Origin: an uncultured Poribacteria bacterium
GTDB lineage: Bacteria; Poribacteria; WGA-4E; WGA-3G
Reading direction: 5' to 3'
Assembly: GCA_951813545.1 (NCBI GenBank)
Contig: OX638352.1
Coordinates: 930,001-994,000 of the forward strand
Length of the DNA: 64,000 nt
Of this stretch, positions 25,846 through 34,189 are shown piece after piece. The position numbers were made by a program, and so were the translations under genes. A model generated the notes under the pieces. That model was not told where the DNA came from and did not search any database. It saw only the letters and a program-made list of their open reading frames with translations. Numbering within the stretch: position 1 is the first letter of the stretch; every line of letters begins with the position of its first letter.

Positions 25846-26235
25846 TTACAAAAACGGGTTGTGTGCGACTTCCCAATAAAAACCGTCAGGATCCTTAAAG
25901 TAGCCTGAGTAGCCACCCCAGAATACCTTCTGTCCGGGTTTTACAAGTTCAGCCCCGGCGGCAACCGCTTCTGCTAAGGTGCTATCCACCTCTTCTGGAG
26001 AGTCAACGTTGTGGGCAAGCGTAAATCCTTGGAAACCTCTACCATCGGGCGAGATGGTAATATCTTCAGCAAGTTTGTCTCTCGGATAGAGCGCAAGTAT
26101 CGTTCCCGTCATATCAAAAAATGCGATACTCTCTGATTCATCCTTTCGAGGCAACCCCAACCCGTTCTGGTAAAAATCAATAGCGCGTTGCAGGTCTTCG
26201 ATACCAAGCGTAATGATAGTAATATGTGGTTTCAT
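25846..26235 (-). CDS. VOC-family (glyoxalase/dioxygenase-fold) protein
   Basis: A 129-residue single vicinal-oxygen-chelate module pair: 'ITIITLGIEDLQRAIDFYQN', 'GLGLPRKDESESIAFFDMTG', 'GFTLAHNVDSPEEVDSTLAE' and 'GYSGYFKDPDGFYWEVAHNP'. The last motif supplies the usual metal-site Glu. The reaction cannot be assigned. AAGGAAATTGAAA precedes ATG 26235. It lies downstream of the terminator of the sigma-factor gene. Confidence 0.84.
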   Translation of the reverse strand: MKPHITIITLGIEDLQRAIDFYQNGLGLPRKDESESIAFFDMTGTILALYPRDKLAEDITISPDGRGFQGFTLAHNVDSPEEVDSTLAEAVAAGAELVKPGQKVFWGGYSGYFKDPDGFYWEVAHNPFL

Positions 26236-26338
26236 TTTCAATTTCCTTAGGGAGTTCTTCAATGTGTAAGGTTCATTATTCTTCAAACGGGATAACTTTA
26301 CCAGACGCGAAGATCAACGCGACCATGGAAGCGTCTGT

Positions 26339-26378
26339 AAAAAAAAGCACTCTGACGTGAAATCGTACGCCAGAGTGC
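26339..26378 (-). terminator. rho-independent terminator after the ECF sigma gene
   Basis: On the minus strand GCACTCTGGCGT, a short loop and ACGTCAGAGTGC form a 12-bp stem (one G-T pair) immediately followed by T8. It is placed 32 nt after the sigma-factor stop codon. Confidence 0.85.
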
Positions 26379-26409
26379 CAAAAAGGTTCATATATCTGAA
26401 ACTCAAAAC

Positions 26410-27006
26410 CTATAGGTTACGAGTTGCCCTATAAGGTGCTAAAAATTTCCGGAGTTGTCGGATCGCGGCATTTTTGCGCGAGGCAACGGTGCCAATCGGA
26501 CATTCGAGCATCGTCGCGACTTCCTGATAAGACAATCCCTGAAGCTCGGTTAACCGAAACACCACTTGGTGTTCTTTCGATAACTTACCGATCGCAGACT
26601 GGATCGCCTCGTAAGTCTCTTTGGCGATGAGCAGTGCCTCCGGGGAGCAGCGTGTATCTGCAATAGCAACAGCGATCGGATGAGAGTTTTCATCTTCATC
26701 GCTATACGGGGCATCTAATGATTCTATCCGGGGTGTCCTCTGCTCTTTCGCCAACTGTTTCAAACAGACATTCTTGGCAATGTGATAAAGGAACGTTCTG
26801 AATTTCGCAATAGGACGGTACGTTGGCACACAGCACCACAACCGTAGGAACGTCTCTTGACAGAGGTCTTCCGCAAGTGTTTGGTTTTTGACAAATCGAC
26901 AGATAAAATTTAAAGTGTTTGCGTAATGTCGCTCGGTTAAAACTTGGAATGCCTCTCTATTTCCATCCTTCACAGAGAGCATCAACTGCTCGTCAGTGTG
27001 TATCAT
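26410..27006 (-). CDS. RNA polymerase sigma factor, ECF subfamily
   Basis: A 198-residue sigma70-family protein. Region 2 is 'AFQVLTERHYANTLNFICRF', 'LAEDLCQETFLRLW' and 'FRTFLYHIAKNVCLKQL'; region 4 is 'LSKEHQVVFRLTELQGLSYQ' and 'EVATMLECPIGTVASRKNAA'. An acidic linker separates them. ATG 27006 has GAGGAG 8-13 nt upstream; the frame's longer start (27138) lies in the decayed upstream gene. No anti-sigma (zf-HC2) gene is adjacent. The regulon is unknown. Confidence 0.9.
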   Translation of the reverse strand: MIHTDEQLMLSVKDGNREAFQVLTERHYANTLNFICRFVKNQTLAEDLCQETFLRLWCCVPTYRPIAKFRTFLYHIAKNVCLKQLAKEQRTPRIESLDAPYSDEDENSHPIAVAIADTRCSPEALLIAKETYEAIQSAIGKLSKEHQVVFRLTELQGLSYQEVATMLECPIGTVASRKNAAIRQLRKFLAPYRATRNL

Positions 27007-27016
27007 GCTCGTCTCC

Positions 27017-27299
27017 TCAAATGAGGAGCGTTTCAAGCGAAGGCGTGCGACCCTCCTTCCATTGCAGCATGGCGGAGGATGCCTGCTTGCTCGCTCCTTG
27101 GTCTGTGCCTTCTCCATAATCGAGTTCTGGTCCAACAACGGTGTACACTGGCAATTCTAGATGCCTGTACTTTCAGAGAAATCTGATCGCCTAAGCTACA
27201 ATCTCGTTCACTTCCTCCGATTCCGTCATTCCATAGTCTCTTTCCAACCGCACAAGAGTGAGGCATAGCCTCCGTTGAACACAAAATGTACTGACCCAT
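27017..27299 (-). pseudogene. decayed gene directly upstream of the ECF sigma factor
   Basis: One minus-strand frame reads protein-like sequence ('LVRLERDYGMTESEEVNEIV', then 'KYRHLELPVYTVVGPELDYG' and 'SAMLQWKEGRTPSLETLLI') but is cut by TAG (27193-27191) and TGA (27175-27173). Replacing them by CAG and TGG would give NEIVAQAIRFLWKYRHL. Its final TGA overlaps the sigma gene's ribosome site, as expected for an operon. The ATG at 27299 has AAAAGGAG but is in another frame, so an indel is also present. The original function is unknown. Confidence 0.45.
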
Positions 27300-27333
27300 T
27301 ATAAAAACTCCTTTTCAGTTTATTTTCCAGATA

Positions 27334-27358
27334 GGGGCAGCATTTGATGCCCCTTTTT
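27334..27358 (+). terminator. hairpin followed by T5 (plus strand)
   Basis: GGGGCA (27334-27339) pairs with TGCCCC (27348-27353), followed by TTTTT. No plus-strand gene lies upstream, so it may stop antisense transcription, or act in the leader of the minus-strand sigma transcript. In the 180-bp gap between the decayed gene and the glycine oxidase gene, nothing else is seen. Confidence 0.4.
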
Positions 27359-27478
27359 CGATTCATTAAAAAGATTTGCTAATAGTTTAACCCACATATT
27401 TTGAAACAATTCATTTAAAATTCAAAAAAATATTTACACCCGCCGCGTAGATCGCTCAAAGCGTGCGGAGAGGTTTTT

Positions 27479-28597
27479 TTATACTCCGTTTGGCTGAAAC
27501 GGTTCCAGTGACAGTGAAGGTTGTCCAGTCGTGAGCAGTTCACCGATGAGCTGCCCGGTGATCGGTGCAAGGAGAATCCCATTTTTGAAATGCCCAGCTG
27601 CCAAGACGACGTTATCATATCCAAGCAAGTAGCCGAGAAGCGGTCCTTTTTTCGTATAAGGACGCAAACCTGCCCATGTTTGCACGAAAGTGCTGTCCGC
27701 GAGTTGCGGAGCGATCGCAATTCCCGCGTCAATCATCTGCTTGGCACCGTCCACCGTTGCGGTTTTGTCATAACCGACAAATTCGACCGTGGCACCGAGT
27801 AGGATTTTACCATCGGCTCTCGGGACGATGTAGATGCCGAGTCCATCAACGATATGCTGGAAAGGCGGCGGCATCGCTTCAACGAGGACGATCTGCCCTT
27901 TCGCAGGTCCAATCTCCATCGGCACTTCAAGGTGAGCAGTCAATGCACCTGCCCAGCATCCAGCAGCAATCACGAACGTGTCCGCGTATAAGGTTTCGCC
28001 GTTCACGACGACACCGACAACACGATTCCCACCGTTTTCACTGGATCGGACAAAGTCGGTGACAGGATTGCCTACTTGGAATTTTGCGCCGAGTTTTGCC
28101 GCCCCTTTTGCAAGCGCGACGACCATTTTTGGATTGCGGACTTGTGCATCCTCAGGAAACAGAACGGCACCGGCAATAGATTTCGAGAGTGCTGGCTCCA
28201 ACTCCGATGCTTGTTCGGCTGTCAAGACTTCCGCTGAAAAACCGCGTTTGACACGCCGGTCCGCCAAACCAATCAACCCCGCCGCCTCAGCGGAATCGAA
28301 AAACACTGACAGCGTACCAGATTGAATGTATTCAATATCTATCTGGGTCTCTGCCCGAAGTTCTTCCGCTAATGATGGATACAAGGCGAGACTCGCGCGG
28401 CACAGTGTTGGGTACGGTTCATGTGTTGAAGCGTGTGAGGTCAAAATCCCTGCGCCTGCCCATGAGGCTTCTGTGCCGACAGTGTGCGCCTTGTCAATCA
28501 CCAATGGTTTCACACCTCGCTTAACAAGATCGTAAGCGATGGCACACCCGATAATTCCGCCGCCGATAATGATGACATCCGCGTGATTTTGATTCAA
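27479..28597 (-). CDS. thiO: Glycine oxidase ThiO-like FAD-dependent oxidoreductase
   Basis: A 372-residue flavoprotein of the DAO family. The FAD motif is 'DVIIIGGGIIGCAIAYDLVK' with 'VIDKAHTVGTEASWAGAGIL'; the substrate-side motifs are 'GLGIYIVPRADGKILLGAT' and 'TWAGLRPYTKKGPLLGYL', then 'VVLAAGHFKNGILLAPITG'. ThiO oxidises glycine to the iminoglycine used for the thiazole ring of thiamine; without other thi genes here, a general D-amino-acid or glycine oxidase role is equally possible. The start is TTG, supported by GAGGAGG 5 nt upstream. Confidence 0.82.
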   Translation of the reverse strand: MNQNHADVIIIGGGIIGCAIAYDLVKRGVKPLVIDKAHTVGTEASWAGAGILTSHASTHEPYPTLCRASLALYPSLAEELRAETQIDIEYIQSGTLSVFFDSAEAAGLIGLADRRVKRGFSAEVLTAEQASELEPALSKSIAGAVLFPEDAQVRNPKMVVALAKGAAKLGAKFQVGNPVTDFVRSSENGGNRVVGVVVNGETLYADTFVIAAGCWAGALTAHLEVPMEIGPAKGQIVLVEAMPPPFQHIVDGLGIYIVPRADGKILLGATVEFVGYDKTATVDGAKQMIDAGIAIAPQLADSTFVQTWAGLRPYTKKGPLLGYLLGYDNVVLAAGHFKNGILLAPITGQLIGELLTTGQPSLSLEPFQPNGV

Positions 28598-28740
28598 GTT
28601 TTCCTCCTCTTTACCAGAAAATCACAATAATTTAGTTTAGCACATTATCAGCCGTTTGTCAATCTCGCTTGCCAAACACTTTGGGGCATTCAGTTTTCGG
28701 TTTTTTGTAGGTTGTATCGCAAACCAAGTCGGGAATCAGA

Positions 28741-28850
28741 GGGCGAGGATACAATCCTCACCAGCGGTGGTGGGACCTTGTTTGCCGAACAATCTGTCCA
28801 TATATTTGAGGTCGATGCGGCGGCGAGGAGTCAGGATTCAAAAATCCCTC
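28741..28850. repeat. two hairpin repeats in the gap upstream of the EutN gene
   Basis: GGCGAGGAT-ACA-ATCCTCACC (28742-28762) is followed by 'agcggtggt', matching the element at 51937-51957 including its flank. A second hairpin, GGATT-CAAA-AATCC then 'ctcctac', is at 28834-28850. The 460-bp gap carries no gene apart from the promoter at 28931. Confidence 0.65.
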
Positions 28851-28930
28851 CTACAGAAGAGGGAGACATTCCAGCTCAACTGCTTATACACATTTTCGGA
28901 TGCACTTATTCCGGTAATGTAGATTGTTGC

Positions 28931-28959
28931 TTGAAATTTCAGTGGATTCCGTGTATAAT
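28931..28959 (+). promoter_or_regulatory. sigma70-like promoter for the EutN / cyclo-ligase pair
   Basis: TTGAAA (28931-28936), a 17-nt spacer and a perfect TATAAT (28954-28959). The transcript would start near 28966 and carry a leader of about 90 nt before the EutN start. Confidence 0.75.
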
Positions 28960-29057
28960 TACTACGAATATCATAAAGCGAACTATCTCAAATTCGGTGG
29001 CGCAGGAAAAGTGATGCGGGACAAAAGCCTCGCCCAACATGAAAGGTTTTTTATTAA

Positions 29058-29345
29058 ATGATCCTTGGAAAAGTTACCGGGACAATCGTAGCGACACAGA
29101 AAGATGAAAAATTGATCGGCAGTAAGCTGATGGTTGTCCAAGATGTGGATCTGAACGGAGAAGTTGATCGGAAATATACAGTCGCTGTAGACGCAGTAGG
29201 TGCCGGTATCGGCGAAATTGTCCTCGTCGCCACTGGCAGCTCCGCTCGGCAGACCCAAGTCACAAGCAACAAACCGGTCGATGCTGTGATCATGGCGATT
29301 GTTGATACCGTAGAAGTCGCTGGAAAAGTCAGGTACCAAAAGTAG
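29058..29345 (+). CDS. EutN/CcmL-type bacterial microcompartment vertex protein
   Basis: A 95-residue BMC-P protein covering the whole family: 'MILGKVTGTIVATQKDEKLI', 'GSKLMVVQDVDLNG', 'YTVAVDAVGAGIGEIVLVAT', 'GSSARQT' and 'PVDAVIMAIVDTVEV'. Pentamers of this fold cap the vertices of microcompartments. No BMC-H shell gene or encapsulated enzyme gene lies in the window, so it is an orphan here. It is 3 nt upstream of the cyclo-ligase gene in one transcript. The ribosome site is weak. Confidence 0.88.
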   Translation: MILGKVTGTIVATQKDEKLIGSKLMVVQDVDLNGEVDRKYTVAVDAVGAGIGEIVLVATGSSARQTQVTSNKPVDAVIMAIVDTVEVAGKVRYQK

Positions 29346-29348
29346 AAA

Positions 29349-29924
29349 ATGAAAATCGCGAGTAAACGGGAACGGGTCCGCACCGAAACATTCCACCGTC
29401 GCGACGCACTCACCCCGGAAGAGAGGACGAGACTCAGCCAGCGTATCGTTAATTCCGCTACATGCTGGATACAGAGCGAGGGTTTCGATTCCGTGATGCT
29501 CTACCTGAGTATGAGAAGCGAGGTTGAAACCACCGGTTTGCTTGAAGGGTTACTTAATTCAGGCAAGCAGGCCTGCGCGCCAGCGGTAGATACCGAACAG
29601 TTGGAACTCACACCGAGACGGATTCAGAATCCGAAAACAGAGCTGGTACGTCATCGCTTCGGCATGTTGCAGCCTACCGACGCATGCCCAATTTTCCCGA
29701 CCGAACACCTTCAACTTATCATAGTTCCGGGTATCGCTTTCGATCAGAAAGGGTATCGCCTCGGCTATGGCAAAGGTTTCTACGACCGATTCCTCACAAA
29801 GTGCCCACACGCCACCCCTATTGGATTAGCGTACCAGATACAGGTTGTGGAAGATACGTTTCCACAGGCATGGGATGTCCCAGTTCAACACATCTTCACA
29901 GAGACAGGCAAGATAGAGACTTAA
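29349..29924 (+). CDS. 5-formyltetrahydrofolate cyclo-ligase
   Basis: A 191-residue enzyme that converts 5-formyl-THF to 5,10-methenyl-THF with ATP. The N-terminus has the basic 'KRERVRTETFHRRDALTPEE', the middle 'VMLYLSMRSEVETTGLL', and the diagnostic signature is 'IIVPGIAFDQKGYRLGYGKG' followed by 'FYDRFL'. Length is normal. It is co-transcribed with the EutN gene and converges on the ComEA-like gene with the stops adjacent. Confidence 0.9.
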   Translation: MKIASKRERVRTETFHRRDALTPEERTRLSQRIVNSATCWIQSEGFDSVMLYLSMRSEVETTGLLEGLLNSGKQACAPAVDTEQLELTPRRIQNPKTELVRHRFGMLQPTDACPIFPTEHLQLIIVPGIAFDQKGYRLGYGKGFYDRFLTKCPHATPIGLAYQIQVVEDTFPQAWDVPVQHIFTETGKIET

Positions 29925-30311
29925 CTACTTGACATCAACGAAAGGTCTCAATTTCTCCAGCGTCTTTGCACCAATCCCCTTGACATTCTGGAGAGCATCC
30001 ACACTGGTAAAGTTACCGTTTTGCGAGCGGTAATTGATAATTCTTTGTGCCATCCCCGCGCCGATATTCGGAAGGGTCTGGAGTTCCTTGGCAGAGGCGG
30101 TGTTGATATTAAGAAGCGCGGGTTTATCCGGTGTTACCTGGTTTTGTGCGCGTTCTTCACCGGGTCCAACAATCAGATCCGGTTTTCCGAGGAACATCGC
30201 AGGTGCGAACCGTCTTAGACCCCAAAAGCCAGTACCCACTAAAATCAGTACCACAAGAAAAGTGACCGCTTTCCGATAATGGCGTTCAATAGCATCTGAT
30301 ACACTATTCAT
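29925..30311 (-). CDS. ComEA-like helix-hairpin-helix DNA-binding protein, membrane-anchored
   Basis: A 128-residue protein. One N-terminal membrane segment ('AVTFLVVLILVGTGFWGL') anchors it. A linker of about 35 residues leads to tandem HhH motifs: 'LLNINTASAKELQTLPNIGA', 'GMAQRIINYRSQNGNF' and 'LQNVKGIGAKTLEKLRPFV'. This is the ComEA DNA-receptor module of competence systems; small versions may have other DNA roles. ATG 30311 has GAGGAAG upstream, better than the longer start at 30341. Confidence 0.85.
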   Translation of the reverse strand: MNSVSDAIERHYRKAVTFLVVLILVGTGFWGLRRFAPAMFLGKPDLIVGPGEERAQNQVTPDKPALLNINTASAKELQTLPNIGAGMAQRIINYRSQNGNFTSVDALQNVKGIGAKTLEKLRPFVDVK

Positions 30312-30506
30312 TTCTATCTTCCTCAAGAGACAGCATTCCACGCGACATCAACGATACGCCTTTTACGACATGACCCTTTACCTCCGTTGCTAATTTTAGC
30401 CTGAGATGGGATATCGCGTCAAGCGTTTATTGGGTAGGCGAAAGCATTTAGCTTTAATTCTACACAGATGTCACCCGTACGGGGTTGAAGAGGGTGGAAG
30501 GACATG

Positions 30507-30528
30507 GGCGAGGTTGGGAAACCTCGCC
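30507..30528. repeat. hairpin repeat GGCGAGGTT-GGGA-AACCTCGCC
   Basis: A perfect 9-bp stem with a 4-nt loop, followed by 'taccg'. It is the family member in the 280-bp gap between the ComEA-like gene and the broken lipoprotein gene, where nothing else is seen. Confidence 0.7.
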
Positions 30529-30590
30529 TACCGAGTGTAGAGTGAGATGAACGGGATAAGTCGCGATCCGGAGATTGTTCCTACATTAAC

Positions 30591-31094
30591 TCAATCAAAA
30601 TATTCATCTTCCTTAAACTTGGTCCACGATTCAAATATGGGAAACGGTCCTGGAAAATTGTCATTGTCAATATTCAACTTGAATCGAATCTTTTCGCTAT
30701 CGAAAAGGTTTCGGATCGAAATGGAAATTCCTGAGGTTTCAATGCAGTTGTCGCATTGCGTCGGGAGTATTTGTGCCGAACGCGGGGCATCAAAATAAAT
30801 TCGGTATTCCGAACCCGCCTTTTCAACGCGATAATCGTCCGCTAAAATCTCCCACTCACTCAAGGCAGTATTGCCTTCGGAGTATTGCGCCCACAAACTG
30901 ACACCAGTAAAGAAATCGAGAATAACACCCTTTCTCTTGTTTGCGTCTTTGGAAAGATCAAATTGCCGAAATGAACGATTTTCCAGTTCCGTTTTTACCA
31001 GCTGTTCTTCGTCGTTACTCACGGGCTATAACGGGTTCATACATGAGGAAAGAATCAGGCAGGTGAACATGAAGATAAAAGGTCTAAGGGACAT
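30591..31094 (-). pseudogene. lipoprotein gene interrupted by an amber codon after the lipobox
   Basis: From ATG 31094 the minus strand encodes MSLRPFIFMFTCLILSSCMN, a lipoprotein signal peptide with the lipobox LSSC. Codon 23 is TAG (31028-31026). The same frame then continues without interruption for 144 codons ('PVSNDEEQLVKTELENRSFR' ... 'FESWTKFKEDEYFD'). The mature part has no family I recognise; it looks beta-rich with one C-x2-C (TQCDNC). Translation could restart at GTG 31022 as a cytosolic 143-residue protein, but the preserved signal peptide argues for a recently broken lipoprotein or a base error. Confidence 0.65.
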
Positions 31095-31292
31095 CTTTGT
31101 ATCTGTTTTGAAGGTATTTGGTCGACGTATGTGTATTTCCTCCGTTTGCTTTTTACTGCGTAAATTGTAGCGTTAAATACACAGGATTTTCAAAAGAAAA
31201 CGGACGGTCTGCCTTGAAAAATTGGATTATGCTTGATTCATAACCCCTTCCCTGCTAAAATAGGCGGTGAATTCATGATTGGAGAGGATGCT

Positions 31293-32321
31293 ATGCAGGA
31301 GATTGTTGTAGATTCAGCGAAGTTACACGATTTCGCTCGGACGCTTTGTGAAAATGCAGGATTGCGCTCCGAAGACGGGGAAACGATCGCGAAACATCAG
31401 GTACTCACCGATCTACGCGGTGTGCATTCACACGGCACACGTGCCTTGCCCGGTTACTTAAACCTCATTCTCGACGGAAAGATGAAGCCTCAACCTGAAC
31501 TCCAAATCGCGACAGAGGGACCGAGTTTCGCTGTCGTTGACGGAGACAACGGGATGGGACATCTGGCAAGCACACTGGCAATGGAAACAGCGATAGCAAA
31601 AGCGAAGACGACTGGCATTGCTGCTGCGGGGATTCGTAACGCTGGACATTTCGGTGCAGCCGCATGCTACTCAATTATGGCGGCATCGAACCAGATGATC
31701 GGGTTTTCAACGACAAATACTGGTGGAGCCTCTATTGTTGCGCCCGGCGGTGCAGAGGCGGTGGTCGCGAACAACGCGATGAGTTATGCGTTGCCCATCG
31801 GTGACGGACATCCGATTGTATTGGATATGGCATGTGGCGTTTCCGCATGGGGAAAGATAGGCACGCTACGAATGTACGGTAAACCAATTCCAGAAGGATG
31901 GCTTATAGACGATACAGGTCAACCCACCAACGATCCAGATAAGGGACGTTTCCTTGCCCCGGCAGCCGGACCAAGAGGTTACGGCTTAGCACTTATTATG
32001 GGTATTCTTGCCGGTCCTCTGTGCGGTGGCTTGATGGCATGCAATAAAACCGGCGATCCGTCTGAACACTTCTTCTTCGCGATGAATATTGCGAGTTTCA
32101 CAGACTATGATGGCTATGTTGAAGAGATTCAGCGAGGTATCGGTAAGATTCATACCTCGAAAACGGCAGAAGGTGTGGAGCAAGCCTACCTCCCCGGCGA
32201 AATTGAGTGGAATAACTACGACAATTACCTTGAGAACGGCATTCCGATCCATGTAGACCATTTACGAGGCCTCGCAGGCATCGCTGACAAACTGGACGTT
32301 CCTATCTGTTGGGAGTGGTAG
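31293..32321 (+). CDS. LDH2-family malate/lactate/ureidoglycolate dehydrogenase
   Basis: A 342-residue NAD(P)-dependent 2-hydroxyacid dehydrogenase of the type-2 (non-Rossmann) fold. Family motifs: 'LTDLRGVHSHGTRALPGYLN', 'AIAKAKTTGIAAAGIRNAGH' then 'FGAAACYS', 'STTNTGGASIVAPGG' and 'AAGPRGYGLALIMGILAGPL'. The substrate may be malate, sulfolactate, ureidoglycolate or another 2-hydroxyacid. Earlier in-frame starts exist (31233, 31275); ATG 31293 follows GGAGAGG and gives the usual N-terminus. It is the first gene of a pair with the transporter, 67 nt downstream. Confidence 0.85.
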   Translation: MQEIVVDSAKLHDFARTLCENAGLRSEDGETIAKHQVLTDLRGVHSHGTRALPGYLNLILDGKMKPQPELQIATEGPSFAVVDGDNGMGHLASTLAMETAIAKAKTTGIAAAGIRNAGHFGAAACYSIMAASNQMIGFSTTNTGGASIVAPGGAEAVVANNAMSYALPIGDGHPIVLDMACGVSAWGKIGTLRMYGKPIPEGWLIDDTGQPTNDPDKGRFLAPAAGPRGYGLALIMGILAGPLCGGLMACNKTGDPSEHFFFAMNIASFTDYDGYVEEIQRGIGKIHTSKTAEGVEQAYLPGEIEWNNYDNYLENGIPIHVDHLRGLAGIADKLDVPICWEW

Positions 32322-32388
32322 GAAACCGGTGACAACAGGTCAATGCCTCAATCCGCAATCAAAACCAGAGGAGGAAAGGGGTGACAAT

Positions 32389-33885
32389 ATGGCAGAAACC
32401 AAAGAAACTGTAGCGGGCGGCACGCTCCCCGATTGGGAGGTCGAAGATTTACCTGCACCACCAAAGTATCAATTTGGAAAAGCGTTTCGGAGTATCTTAG
32501 GTCCTGGTATCATTGCCTTAGGAGGTTCAATCGGCAGTGGCGAGTGGCTGCTCGGTCCTGCCATTACTGCACAATACGGCGGTAGCTTGCTCTGGATTGC
32601 GACAATTGCCATCCTGCTTCAGGCGATCCTGAACACAGAGGCGATCCGCTATACGCTTTACACCGGCGAACCGATGTTGAGCGGCTACATGCGCTGTAAA
32701 CCGAGTGCTCCTTTTTGGGCATCTTTCTATTCGGGTATTAACTTTTTTGGGATTTGGCCCGGTTGGGCGATGACCGCTGCGACGGCACTCGCTGCGGCAT
32801 GGATCGGTTATATGCCACAGGAGGCCGACAGTGGAACGGTGCGTCTATTCGCATATCTTATTTTTTTCGCCTGTTTAGGGATCGTCCTGTTTGGTGGGAA
32901 GATTTACAATGCTCTTGAAAAAGTGCAACTCTTCATGGTCATCTGGATTATCAGTTATCTTGTCGTCATAGACCTATTTTGGGTGCCGCCACGTGTGTGG
33001 TGGACTGCTATTAAAGGCTTCTTTAGCTTCGGATCACTCCCTACACCAGGACCAGATGGACAGGTCAATTGGCTGTTGCTGGGAGCTTTTGCTGCTTACG
33101 CAGGAAGCGGTGGATTAGGCAATGTCACCATCACCAATTACGTGCGTGATAAAGGGTGGGGGATGAGCAGTCTCGTCGGTGCGATTCCATCGATGATCGG
33201 TGGACAGAATGTAACGCTTTCGCATTGGGGCAAGGTATTTCGCATCTCACCAGAAAATCTTAAACGGTTCAAGGAGTGGTGGAAATATGTCCGATTTGAG
33301 CAGTACGGTATTTGGCTCATCGGATGTTTTGTCGGCATTGCGCTGCCAGCAATGTTAACCTTGGCATTCGTGCCTCAAGGACAGGAGATGGACCAGTGGT
33401 CGGCTGCAGGATTCCAAGCCGATGGACTCGCGGAAAAAGGCGGCAGAGTGTTGTGGTATCTCACACTGCTCTGTGGGTTCTGGGTGCTGTTCTCCACACA
33501 ACTCGGTGGTGTAGACGGCGTTCCCCGAACTTATACCGATATTATATGGACAGGATTGAAGCGTGCGAGAAACTTGGGTGAACACAACGCAAAATGGATC
33601 TACTATCCCATTCTCGGTGTCTATATTCTGTGGGGTATTATCGCGATGTATTTCGTCAAGCCATTCTTTATGATTCTGGTATCCGCAACGATTGGCGGGT
33701 ATCTATTGGTGATTACGGCGTTACATACGCTTTACGTTAACAGGAAATTCTTACCTAAGGAAATACAGCCGCCTATGTGGAAGCAGATTGGGTTGGTGTT
33801 GTGTGCAGGATACTATTCGATTTTTGGGACGATTACTGTCTATCAGAAAGTGCTTGTGCCTTATGTCTTTCCAATTTTTGGGTAG
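32389..33885 (+). CDS. Nramp-related membrane transporter lacking the canonical metal motif
   Basis: A 498-residue inner-membrane protein with about 11-12 membrane segments. It begins 'FRSILGPGIIALGGSIGSGE', aligning with Nramp TM1, but the metal-binding D-P-G-N is replaced by S-I-G-S-G-E. In TM6 the region reads 'GAFAAYAGSGGLGNVTITNY' with no M-P-H. The charged interior residues of true Mn/Fe carriers are missing, so the substrate is probably not a divalent metal. ATG 32389 follows GAGGAAAGGGG. Coupling to an LDH2 dehydrogenase suggests an organic-acid or similar substrate. Confidence 0.8.
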   Translation: MAETKETVAGGTLPDWEVEDLPAPPKYQFGKAFRSILGPGIIALGGSIGSGEWLLGPAITAQYGGSLLWIATIAILLQAILNTEAIRYTLYTGEPMLSGYMRCKPSAPFWASFYSGINFFGIWPGWAMTAATALAAAWIGYMPQEADSGTVRLFAYLIFFACLGIVLFGGKIYNALEKVQLFMVIWIISYLVVIDLFWVPPRVWWTAIKGFFSFGSLPTPGPDGQVNWLLLGAFAAYAGSGGLGNVTITNYVRDKGWGMSSLVGAIPSMIGGQNVTLSHWGKVFRISPENLKRFKEWWKYVRFEQYGIWLIGCFVGIALPAMLTLAFVPQGQEMDQWSAAGFQADGLAEKGGRVLWYLTLLCGFWVLFSTQLGGVDGVPRTYTDIIWTGLKRARNLGEHNAKWIYYPILGVYILWGIIAMYFVKPFFMILVSATIGGYLLVITALHTLYVNRKFLPKEIQPPMWKQIGLVLCAGYYSIFGTITVYQKVLVPYVFPIFG

Positions 33886-33897
33886 AATGCTACGCAG

Positions 33898-34090
33898 ATG
33901 GGTAAGCACAAGACCTATCCGTACAGAGACATTCAGTTTTTAGCCGTTAGCGATCAGAGGGCGAGGTTAATGAAGTTTAAATAAATATTTCGGTAATTCT
34001 ATCCCAAGAAATCCCTGTAGAGCAGGTCTTGTGCCTGCCCACACATTGCCGAATTAAATTCTTAATCTTCATCAAACCTCGCCAGCGGGG
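33898..34090. repeat. nested inverted repeats between transporter and cobA-hemD
   Basis: This 304-bp gap has no gene. GGGCGAGGTTAATGAAG near 33959-33975 faces CTTCATCAAACCTCGCC near 34068-34084. Inside and beside it, 'gcacaagacct' (about 33906-33916) and 'aggtcttgtgc' (34024-34034) are inverted copies; the second sits in GCAGG-TCTTGTG-CCTGC, a small palindrome. Repeat families seem to have inserted into one another. Confidence 0.6.
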
Positions 34091-34189
34091 AGTGGAGCAG
34101 CTTGGATGATTCAGTGCCTCTTTCCAGTAACGGGCCGGGACTTTCTTCGTTGGGAAACCAGACCTACCGGATTTAAGAATCTCGGTTTT

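Noticed and set aside
27033..27299. 88-codon ORF from the ATG with AAAAGGAG
   Set aside because: Its sequence is not protein-like after the first residues; the better frame in the same place is the one with two stops.
29058..29345. Complete microcompartment operon
   Set aside because: Only the EutN vertex gene is present; neighbours are a folate enzyme and a ComEA-like gene.
7766..31094. Stop-codon recoding (TGA or TAG read as an amino acid)
   Set aside because: TGA and TAG both serve as normal stops of intact genes here (for example TGA at 4989-4991 and TAG at the ends of several genes), so single nonsense changes are simpler.
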